Origin: Zygnema circumcarinatum
Taxonomy: Eukaryota; Streptophyta; Zygnematophyceae; Zygnematales; Zygnemataceae
Direction: 5' to 3'
DNA: 64,000 nt
NCBI GenBank assembly: GCA_037447605.1
Contig: CM074808.1
Location: 1,006,959-1,070,958 of the forward strand
Translations under genes and position numbers: made by a program
Part shown: positions 20,594 to 30,852 of the stretch, in pieces
Layout of the letters: the number at the start of each line of letters is the position of its first letter
Position numbering within the stretch: the stretch's first letter is position 1
The notes under the pieces: generated by a model
Databases searched by the model: none
The model's input: only the letters and a program-made list of their open reading frames with translations
Told to the model about the DNA's origin: nothing

Positions 20594-23389
20594 TCAACGG
20601 TCGATGCCCTTGTAAGCGGAGGCGAGGGCGGCCAGGCCGGCCTTGTAGTCGGGGTACTTGAGCTGCACCTTCAGCTCCTCCTTGATGCGTCTGTTGCAGA
20701 CACGCTTCTCCCCTCTGCTTGCACCTCCCGCCTCTCCCTCTCTCCCAGGGGTCTCCACGGCTCGAGGAGCAAGCTCAGAAAGGCCCAGCAGGGCTCGCGC
20801 AAACACTAAAACATCGCTTCTTGGAGTAGGATCATCATCCACTACATTGAATATGCCTCTGTCAACTCACAACAGAACATCAAGAGGCAACAGGTCGCCT
20901 CAAATTGCCACACAACCAGAAAGAAAAATGGAAGTCTTCGATCTTGTTGAAAAAGATGTGCGAGTTTTCAAACCCGCTTTGAGCTCCCTTTCCTATGGCA
21001 AGGAGTCAGGGATGGACTCATACCTGCTCTGAGGCTGGGCTATGCTTGCACAGATGACTTGGCACACATCTGCCAAGTGGCAACGTGCAGTATACCGCTG
21101 AGATTCTCGCCGTCTTTGACTTGCTGACAAAGTTTGACTATTCCTCAGCGTGTCCAGAATACTGCATCTTGCAAGAAACCATTGTGTTCGAATAAGCGAA
21201 CTCGCAAAGGCACAAATGACTCAACATGTCAGGCTGAGTCAATGCTGAGAGGCCTCCTCTACGTTTAGTTCAATGCTATGCGTTGGTTCTAAGAGAACAA
21301 GTGTTGCTACATGGATGGTGCCTACGAGCTGCGAAAGCGAAAGTTTTTCGATGAATGATTGCAAATTGCCCAACTTTAAATCGCATAAATTCAACACGTG
21401 TGAAGTTATAGACTTTTACTGAGATTTGTATGCTGTCCTTACCTCCGCCCCGGCCCGTAAATGCCACCCAAACGAAAGACGTGGCTTGGCACATTCAAAG
21501 CTTCTCCCAACTGTAGCCACGCCTCCTCCGCCTCCACCCGAGCTTTGGCTTTCGCATCCATGGCTTTAGCAGGCGAGCTGAAGGAAGACGCAAAGCCATG
21601 AGTGGTTTCACTTTGAATTAACATTTTGGTTTCGTCGAGGGTTCCGAGTTGGGAAGAATCAGCCAACAGATGGAAAAGGAGCAGTGGAACAGAAGCAAGA
21701 AGGACAAAAGCATTATATGCTAGATGTGAAAATCTCCCAGAGTATGGTCAGCTAGAAGTATAGAGATGGAACACTGGAGCATCTGAAGTCATCATTTTCG
21801 GTAGTGAAAGCTTGAGCAAAAGTACTTCGAACTTAGAAGTTCACCCGTTCTGTGCCGAAGAAATTGAAACAAATTCTGATGGCAATTCTCACCTCTCATC
21901 CACCATGTCTCCTTGCCAGTCTCCATACACAGCTGTCACCTCCCAAGAACAGAACGGCGGCCATGTACTGAGACATGCTGCAAGCTAAGTGTGGTCCCGC
22001 AGCATGGATGCGATTGTCAAGCGACTTACGCAACAAAGAAGTGGAGGTACTCACATGATGTAGAAAGATAGCCAATCCATCGCAAATTGCATTTGCTAGC
22101 CAATTGGATGTCTCCAGAATGCCATGTCAGCACCTGCAGTGATACATCTGCGACCCCAACTCCTTGTCAGCTGCATTGTCGGCTTTTCATTATTGATAAA
22201 AGTTGAGGCACTTCGTTGAACTATGGATGTGTCGAGCTGTAAAACTCACTTAGATGACTTTTTGACCAAAGCTAACATAAGCCAGGGCCCTGAACCTGGA
22301 AAACGAAACCTCAAGACAGGGGCCAGGGGCCTTCAAAACTTATTCAACTTAGATGTCTGCCTCCTTGTAACTTCCCTCATACAATATACCAACCACTCGC
22401 ATGAAATTGCTGAAACGCATTGAATCGTCAATAGCAGCGACACCTGATACCTGATCATGGCTCGGTGACAAGCAAGGAGGCACAGTGGACAGAATATGTG
22501 TGGCTTCATGAATGGCAAGTTTGCCCGAATGCCTGCACGCCATCCTCAAACGCCAAGAGGTGACTGGTGACAGACATTCAAGGCTGCCGCATTCGATCTG
22601 AATTGTTGATCGTTTTTAGGGAAAAAAAGTGCTCAAATGAAGTCCACTACATTCTAGGAAGGAAGTAATGGTGTGTGATTGGATAAATCGGCTGGTGTGC
22701 TTGAAGTATCGTACCTGAGGCCATGACCGTCAACACTCGGGTTGAAGACATGCGCATCAATATCGCAAGACAAAAGGTTTTGTTGCGTCACCTGAGTGCG
22801 ACAGGTTCCTGCAACTTCCCTGCATCCCACAAACCTCCAGTTCGGAGGGAAGGTCTGTAACAACCACGTACTTGGTAACTTCCTAGATCTAGTGGAGAAT
22901 TGGAGGTCAAAAACAAACGAATCACAAACAGAAACGCCGTTCAGCATTTGTCTAACAAACCATTCAGAATAGCACCTGGTGGGCAAGACTTTCGGCTGCT
23001 TCGAAATGTTGCAATAGAAATGAAAAATCATGCATAAATAAACTGTGCATAAGCCGAATCGAAACATTAGCTTACCAGCCGCTGTCCTTCAGCGTTCTTG
23101 CTATAGCTTCTCCAGCATACCCTAAACCAAAACAAAACAATTTTGGACGAGTGTCTGGAAGCATTGCTGGAGCATTCGAGCATTTCACGACGCATTGGCC
23201 ATGCTTGAGGGAGGCTACCAAAACGAAAAAGCCCGATGCCCTCTGAATGTGAAAGCAGGACTTTCGCGGCTCTGTCCGGTATAGAGGATTGGGAGAATCT
23301 GGCAGAGTCGAGCAAGGAAAAACCGATTTTTTCAGAGGATGGTGCATGGAGAGAACTGCGTGCCAGGGTCCTAGTGCAGTAGCCCCCAT
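20594..23389 (-). CDS. NAD(P)-binding Rossmann-fold epimerase-like protein, putative plastid targeting
   Basis: Multi-exon (-) gene. The first exon (about 23073-23389) begins MGATALGPWHAVLSMHHPLK, a hydroxylated, basic leader compatible with a plastid transit peptide. KLFCFGLGYAGEAIARTLKD follows, where GLGYAGEA is the dinucleotide-binding GxGxxG-type loop of an extended-SDR (YeeZ/WcaG-like) fold. Exons at about 22728-22815, 22459-22545, 22048-22135 (RWIGYLSTS), 21893-21960 (VYGDWQGDMVDE), 21444-21580 (VFRLGGIYGPGRR), 21003-21085 (HLADVCQVICASIAQP) and 20594-20860 (GIFNVVDDDPTPRSDVLVFA; stop 20594-20596) follow in the order expected of the family: Ser-Thr-Ser plus Tyr, then 'hRl.giYGpgR', then 'r.h..D.a', then 'ynv.Dd.p'. 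The substrate is unknown. The canonical catalytic YxxxK is not obvious (VYGDW occupies the Tyr position), as in YeeZ relatives. Exon edges are approximate. Confidence 0.78.
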
Positions 23390-24414
23390 GTTTTTGCTTT
23401 CTGCTGGAACTAAGCCCCCTTCGTCGTCTTTCTCTAGAGTAAGGCAGAAAGGCCTGCGAACTACACGTTTCTCTTCAGACGACTTTCACTTCCATGGCTG
23501 ACGGTTTTTTACATTTTCTCTGATCAGGCAGCTTATTGGAGTGTACCTGACGGTTTTCAACATACAGCACTTTTCTTCACAACGCATGGCAGGATAGAGA
23601 AGTGGCTATCGCGGCTTGGTGAAGCCCCACTGTATTGAAATCGATCACTTGTACTGTATATATATCCTTCACAACAGCACCGGCGCGCGTGTTCGAACGC
23701 GATCGTTGAAAAAATGACAATTGGCTCTTTGGCAGCATCACCAGGAGTCTGTTGCACTTGCTCATAGTATTAGTCGGTATTGACCTGCCTATTTGCCTGC
23801 ATGGAGGATGTTAGAGTTTGGGCTTATAGTCAGAACAAGCCTGTTCTTTTGAAGTCCAGACTAATGAAACATTTGGACGCTTACAAAATCACTCAACGTC
23901 TTCACTTCTCATTTGAGTACACCGTTTCTATACGTTGAAATAACAAATGCAAGACAAAAAAACTTTACACAAGGTGCTACACAGAGCAGCCGCAACCATC
24001 CTCCTTTGCAGCCCTCAACGGGTGGTACTGTGGACATCGGGATCACCGGAGGTTTGCATCTCTCAAACGAAATTACCCTTCTTCATGCAGACATCATTCA
24101 CCATTCAGCTCATCGTCGCCAGAGCAACCTTACTCTTCCTGGTGAAGCTTGAGCTTTGGGCTTGAAAACCAGTTAAAAAAGTCAGAGAACTCCATAAAGA
24201 TACCGTGTCCTATGTACATTATTGCAGCACTTTATTCTGACAGCACGCTGCCCTCAATAGGGTAGAAACCTAGAAAGAATTTCCCGCACAGCCTGATCAT
24301 AGTGCCCTGCTCTGCCTACGCTACCCAAATTAACGATCCCCTTTCCGATAAGATGGAGGATTAAAGAACTTTCACAATGGCGGCTGCAACGCAGCAAACA
24401 GCCCCCTTTCTACT
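23390..24414. other. Spacer without a supported gene
   Basis: About 1 kb between the start of the epimerase-like gene and the stop codon of AP-2 sigma. It should hold the promoter of the first and the 3' UTR of the second. Open frames here are short and show no family resemblance. No repeat was seen. Confidence 0.4.
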
Positions 24415-26295
24415 CTACTCTGCCTTGTCCAATTCGCTCATTCGCTCTATTATGGCCTGCACACATAACAAGCGCTTTTCATGCATTAGAAATGAAAAAT
24501 TCTGAAGGTATCCCCTCCTTTTGCACATTTATTTGCTTACAGCATGTACGAGTATGTAAGCATGAACGCACCCGTTTGCTGGTCTCCTGCAGCTCACCGG
24601 CGAGTACAAATTCATCGAGGATCAAGTAGACCTGGCAACGTCCCACACTCTCCCAGATTGTAAGCACCGACAAACGCTTCCTCAAGAGCAGCAATATCAA
24701 CATTACCAGTTCATCTATTCACTTTATGTACTGACTTCCTCTCTAATCCCCACTTTCCAATGAGGCAGAGGTAGCAGCACCTTATGGAAGTTAAAGACGA
24801 GGTCAAGCTCGCAAACGTTGCTGAAAAAATGGTCAAGAATCTCCACAAAGAGATGTATGCTCTCCAGGTACGCCAGCTCATTGTCTGTAAGGTCTACACA
24901 GACAGAGAAAAACAAGCCTGCATAGCGCCGGTAGATCACCTTGTAGGTTCGAAACTGCAAGCAGACAACATAAAGAAAAACAAAGTTGAAATCAGATATT
25001 TTTCCAGCCTTCACTAACGAAACTCCAGTCCAAAAATCCTGAATTTACTGCTCAAGAACACTGTGAGGTTTTGCAGGTCAAGGAAGAGTCACCCTCTCAT
25101 TCAGGGCTCCATAACCAAACCGACCTGGCCTACTAGCGCATATCCAGCTACAAAAATGCGAAAGTTGCAAAATTCGGAAGTCCAGCCTCACCTCTACAAA
25201 ATTGGTGAATTTTGGATCCCGATTCACGACCAAACGGTGTACCTGCAGACAAAGCAGCGGCATGGACAAACAAACCCTTGAGAACAACAAATACCTCAGA
25301 ATTTTCATGACCTTGCAGATGCATTATCCTGACAAATGACCTACGATACAATCATCCAGTTTAATTTTCGAGAATAGTGGGACCATACTGACCAGTAATC
25401 AAAACGTGACCATACGTGGCTTAACCTGGAGTGGGGGAAAATGGGTCTCTAGCACTTTCATTTCGACCTTTGGCCTCGATGTAGAGGAGCATTTACAAAC
25501 CCAGCATACTGTAATTCCAACCAAAAATCAAACTTTTGCCCTTATAGAAGGATTTCAAAAAGCACATGATGGCTGGACAGAAACTACTCTACCAACGACC
25601 TAGGAAGTGGGAAATGCATAACCTAGAATTAGGGATACAGTAGGATAGTAAACAGAAGATGGTGCAAACTTGTATCGTCGTACTACACTACCTAAAAATC
25701 CATACATTATACACAAAAGTTACCTGTTCATACTATACTGATGCGCTGACGTAAATGTGCACTACATTGCGGTTCACACCACACGCTGTTTCCCAAAACA
25801 AAACACTTTGACCAATCATCTACTAGTTGAGACGTGCGCATCATGGTTCAACTTGATTAAAGGTGCCTATGCCAGCAACTTCACCGTCTACTAAACTCCG
25901 CGGGCAATGTCGAACTTTGTTGGAATTGTTCTATGAGCGTTTGATCCAGCAACAATCAAAGGCGTTTTTCTCTGTTTAAATCTGATGCGATCAATCATCC
26001 ATATCGCTTCCTATTTCTAAACTCAAACGATCCAAACGGCCGTTCAGGCCTCAGAAAGGCTCATCAAGCCCCCTTTTTACACCGCCGACATACCTCATAC
26101 TCGACTTTGTGCTTCTCAGAATCCTCTAGCGGCACATAATACTTCGCCAGACGCGTCTTCCCCTGCCGGTTTTGCAGAAGAATGAAGCGAATCTGCCAGA
26201 TTCATTAACAAGGTTACCCACTGTAAGCATACGATCTGCATCAAACGAGCGTCGACGACGACACAAACAGCACGGACTCAACACCCACCCACCAT
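24415..26295 (-). CDS. AP2S1: AP-2 clathrin adaptor complex sigma subunit
   Basis: Small sigma chain of the AP-2 adaptor, acting at the plasma membrane in clathrin-mediated endocytosis. Six exons on (-): 26293-26295 (the ATG alone), 26094-26192, 25192-25242, 24781-24954, 24572-24631 and 24415-24456. They total 429 bases, giving 142 residues plus TAG, the usual length of this subunit. Diagnostic segments are [60 protein letters not shown] and [20 protein letters not shown]. The near-identity to AP-2 sigma, rather than AP-1 or AP-3 sigma, is shown by [12 protein letters not shown]. All splice sites are GT-AG and every phase closes. The initiator codon sits alone in exon 1, followed at once by GTGGGT, so the start depends on recognising that three-base exon. 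The upstream region is rich in GTAC palindromes. Confidence 0.96.
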
Positions 26296-26835
26296 ATCTC
26301 AGCCGCGTAAATGTCTCTCTTCCAAGGCCCCGTGAATGCGCCTCTAGCGGCAGCCCCGCATAGCGCAACCCTTTCCGCCTGCTCGCCTTCCCTCCCTCCC
26401 TCTCGCTTGCCCCCTTCAGCCCTCTTGGAGCCCCTTCCTGCAAAGAGGCGTCCGTACATACAATGCGACCGTACGATGACGTTGGCTGCTGTACGCAACG
26501 GTACATTTTCCGTACGTACCAACGTCAGCGTACGTCACGTGCTGGAAGCACACCGGAATCGCTTCTGTATCTCTGTGCTCTGCAGGCCACGATGGGAGGC
26601 TTGAGGCCAGGGAACGCCTTTCCTTTACTATTACTAATTTATTTGTTTATTTTTGGTGCTGTTACCGAAGTATGGACACTGCACAGAGCACAAGCTGCAA
26701 CATGCAGCGGCTCATATTTGCATTGTGTGAGTATTGTGTTATTGGGCAGGGTGAGACATTGCGGGGATTGTTTGAGTTCATGGTTGGAAAGGTCAGCTGC
26801 TTGGAGCTGCGAGACATATGTTTGGAAGGGGGGGC
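26296..26835. promoter_or_regulatory. AP-2 sigma upstream region with dense GTAC/ACGT palindromes
   Basis: Between 26450 and 26545 there are at least six GTAC cores, several as CCGTAC or CGTACGTACC, together with GACGT and TCACGTG. GTAC is the core of SBP-box (SPL/CRR1) sites and CACGTG is the G-box core. The remainder (26550-26835) is AT-richer and should contain the 3' UTR of the (-) CoA gene. Confidence 0.5.
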
Positions 26836-29800
26836 TCATAACAATTCTTGAATAAGTCTCTCAATATGGTGCTTTGCGGCTGCTCCATGCTCACTTTGCC
26901 ATGGAAGTGTAGCAAACAGAGACGGCCTCTCCAACAATGACTGCAGGTAAGCTGCTTGTCTCTCAGCAGAGCTCCGAACGTTGAGAAGGTCAAGTTCACG
27001 GCGCCATCTCTCGGCGATGCTTTTGACATCTTCCCACGCCTCACAAAAGACTCCTGCAACAGCAAGTTAAAAAAAAAGATGAAGAGAAACAGCAGAAATA
27101 GAACAGACCGAACATCCTCACCCGTAACGTGCAACCTACTAGTTCCACATGCATGCTGCACCAGGTAGGTGCTTGACGTTGCTGAAGCTGAGGTACGGAC
27201 AGAAGGGTAAGCAAAAGAGAAAGGCCGGACAGTCTACCAAGTTTAAAGTCATGGAACCACGCTGCGTCCCCTTCTAAAAAGCCACTGCTATCCCCAGCGT
27301 CTTCCTCAAAACGGAAACAGTCAGCCACCTTCTCTCTCTGCATAAACATTTTCCAGAGATATCAGAACACAATTGCAAATACGAGAAAAAGAAAAGGGAA
27401 AGATAAACAAAAGTTGGCAACATGAATCACTCACTATGGTATGGGTGAGTTGTGCAGCCTCTGCAAAGCCCTCAAAGAAATGTTTGCTGGGCTGGTGCAT
27501 CTCGCTTGCCACTCCTTGGGGCTCATAGCAAACTGCATGGAAAAATATAGCTAGCTGCACTGCCATGGGTTCGGCAATGAAGTGCGAATATCTGCAAAAT
27601 TCCAGTCAAGAAGGGCGAACCTAGTCTGTCCTTTTAGGCTCTTGAAGCGGAGACTGTTCTTCTCAAGTTCCCGAGTCCCAAGGCATATGAAATGAACTGT
27701 TCAGATTTCCTTCCTTCCTTCCTTCCTAAGCAGAAATGAGGACAAGTGCAAAACCTTACTTGTGATACAATTTATACAAGCGGTGGAGCTCGTCCAGGTT
27801 GTGGTAGCACCGCCACGTGGAGGTATAGCGCTCGTCCAGAACGTTCCACCATTGCAGTGTGAGCCCATCCTCTACTCCAAGGCGTTCCATGAGCCCAACC
27901 CACCGTGGCCAGAGCGGATGGCGGCACAGCCCCTGCTGCCACCTTTCAACCATTGGGGCGGTTCTCTCCTTTAGCAGCATCCATGCTCGTTGCACTTGCT
28001 GTTCTGTTTCTTCCACTGTCCATCCGTTGTAGATTGCGACATCAGCTCGAGTAAGCCGTTCACGAGAAGTCATCTGCTCCCAAAGAAAGAAAAACTATCC
28101 TAAGAGAGCCAGTTCCTTGAAACATCATACCAAAGCTATGACTGAATGAGACTTTTCTTATAGCTCTCCCATTGAAACTCAGAAAATGCTTCGACTCTCT
28201 GAGACTCCTTGTATTTATTCTTACTTGAGCCTTCATCCTCTTCTCCGCCTCCTCTTCATTCAGGTTGTTCCGCTTCATGAGGCGCTCACATGCTTGCTCT
28301 TTGGAGGCAAAAACGACCCAGACTTCGTCCATTTCCTTGTCAGATCGAGCTTCAAGCATGAGGGCTGCCTCGGCCACACAGAAACGCACTCCCTGCTCCC
28401 CGAGTGCTTCCTTCTCTTCTACCACCAACCTCCTTACAGCTGGCCAGACAATGGAGGTTAGTCTGGCCATGGCATTTGCGTCACTAAACACAATCTTACC
28501 AAGGGTTAGCCGATCCACCGTGCCATCACCTGTGCGTAGAGTTCACGAAAACAAGGAGGAGGGGTCCCGTAAGACAGAGCATTCTTTAGACTGAATAAGC
28601 TTTCCTGATTAAGATTCATAGGACAGATAGCTCACAGACGGTTCCAATCAGCTGCCCTTCCGTCTTCAGATCCAGCATTTTCAAAACGTTGAATTGAAAC
28701 GGGCCACCCGATGAAAAAATTCGCAGTCGTATAGTTTGAAAACGTAGGCGCAATGTTCTTTTAGGGGGGCATGTACTCACCTGGCTTTAAAATCCCTGAA
28801 CCGAATGTCTTTACTAAACTCTGAAATGTGGGAGTATGAGGCTCATATGATCGGTGTGCAAGCGCATCACAATCAATAGTGTGGGCCCCACACTTCCTCA
28901 ATAGTTCGCGCACAAGGGATTTTCCACAGGCTATTCCTCCAGTGAGGCCGATCATGAACGGGGGGCAACTCAGAGGACCCCTCTTGAGTCGCTCCAGTGG
29001 AGACCTGCGATAACGATGAAATAGTATTCCAGGTGGAGTCAAATTTATTACCTCATGCCTGTCTTGTTTCCATGTAGATAGTTCTATACGACTACGAGCC
29101 CCTCTTGGATTTCCACAAGTCTAACTCAATAACTTAACGCTACTCGAGGCTTTTCTTTGCGGCTCCTTTAGCTCCTCTTCCGAATTGCTTCTGAATTATA
29201 TTCTGAGGCATATTCATACATTGACAGGAGTGACGAAAGGGAGTAGGAAACGGAGTCATTGAATCAAACCTTGACAATGTAAAGAATGAAAGCAAACCGT
29301 CTTAACTCCAAATCTTAAGCAACAAACCATTTGAATCACGCACTCATCGAGGAATAAATACTGATGCAAAAGTTCTTTTCTATCAACCATAGCCAGTTGT
29401 TTCCCGAAAGTAGACATGCTCAAAAAGCTCACCTAGGAACAAAAGTTCCAAGACTTCGCTTCCGGAGTAAAGTCGAACTCAGCTTTTCTTCTGACTCTAC
29501 TGCAGCCTCTGCCACCATTTCTACAACAGCCACCTGCCATCATCCCATAGTCAGTCAAAAGCTCCATCGAACTTTGCAAATCCTTAAGCACAGCTTCAAC
29601 GCTACCTTACGGTGGCGGAATTGTTACCCTCAAAGTCGAGAACTTCATTCATTCACTATGTGATGAATGACAAGACGCACCTCAAGGGCTTTAACTCCAT
29701 TGGCCAGCCTTTTCCTGTTAAGGGCCTCCGCTCCCCCCTGTGTCTCAGCACTAACAACAATGCACTCCAGAGATGGATCTGTAGCTCCTCTTTGAGGGAC

Positions 29801-30211
29801 AACTTCAGAGATTGGTACAAACTCAAAATTGAATTCCAACCCTTTGGAATTTGCCAATTGCCTTATAAAGGATTCGACGGCTGCACGACGATTCTCGTAT
29901 GGCTCTATTAACTGCAAAAGAACAAACAGGGCTTTAACTGGAATGAGCCCGCTGAAACCAGGTAGAGCAGACTTGAACATTTCCGAATTGGATAGAGAAA
30001 GGATAAGAAAAGGAGACGCGCTCACCTCAGATAGCTCTTTCTTGCTCTGTAATGCCTCAGTTGTGATGCCCACGACCAATCCACCGCCAGAGCGAGTCAG
30101 TGACACCGCCCTGTTAAGAAGCTGTCTATGTCCGTCATGAAGGTGATCGAAAGTGCCAGCCACCACAGTGGCCGCATACTTTCCCATTTGAAGATGCGTA
30201 GGAGTGAGCAC
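26836..30211 (-). CDS. Coenzyme A synthase: PPAT + dephospho-CoA kinase + HD-phosphohydrolase-like domain
   Basis: Catalyses the last two steps of CoA synthesis, 4'-phosphopantetheine to dephospho-CoA to CoA. Nine exons: 30026-30211, 29681-29911, 29433-29533, 28781-29004, 28225-28529, 27760-28073, 27435-27591, 27238-27337 and 26836-27053. They total 1836 bases (611 residues plus TGA), with every phase closing. Residues 10-165 are PPAT: AGTFDHLHDGHRQLL holds the T/HxGH nucleotidyltransferase signature. Residues about 190-345 are dephospho-CoA kinase: MIGLTGGIACGKS is the P-loop, and DCDALAH follows. Residues about 365-611 match the COG4339 family of predicted HD-type phosphohydrolases: WWNVLDERY, then RCYHNLDELHRLY, AVQLAIFFHAVCYEP and a terminal FATLPWQSEHGAAAKHHI. 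The HD doublet reads His-Ala, so hydrolase activity is doubtful. PPAT-DPCK fusions are known from animals. The third domain makes this unusual. It is divergent with the CD2BP2-like gene. Confidence 0.9.
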
Positions 30212-30852
30212 TCATGTGACGGGGCTGCTACTACGGTACTTGAAGCAGCACAGAGTCCTTGCTGCAAGGTCCAAAAACGCGATAGTCTACAAGCAATAAA
30301 ATCGAAAGATGCCCTAAGAAACGACGACGTTCAACATATTTTGGAAACAGATGCGATGATGCTCTTTCTCGACTACGATACCATCAACAAGACTAAAAGC
30401 CACAAGAACAAAATGTAAGAAAGACGGTTTTTTGGGTTTCTTGAAAATTCAAAGCTTCAACGGCGCGCTTTTTTGAAAAAATGATTGACTTTCTTAACCT
30501 GCGCAAGTAAACCATGTTACCATGTTACCTTCACGAGTGCCCCCCTACAGGTCTTCCTGCATATCCCTGCATTCCCACCTCAAGAGGCACTGATCACACG
30601 CCAGGAACGGGTCCACTTCAACGAAAGTGGATTTCAAGCGTTCGACTCGCCAATGGTGTCGTTTGAACGTGTTGATCTCTTCATGATGGTTGGCTGCTTC
30701 AAGGCGGCTGCTTTGCAGACGAAAAGTGGAACCACGACGGGCTGAGATTAGGGTTGCCGATTGATGACAGTTGGGCTATGGCTTTGCTGTGAGACCTTCG
30801 TGAGCGAATTATTTGCAATCAACTGCAGGGTGCTGGTCCTGCTGGAGGAGCC
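30212..30852. promoter_or_regulatory. Head-to-head intergenic region (CoA synthase / CD2BP2-like)
   Basis: 641 bases separate the two start codons, so a shared or overlapping promoter is likely. There is no TATA box at an obvious distance that I can defend. The left half is AT-rich; 30640-30740 is GC-richer. No gene seen. Confidence 0.4.
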
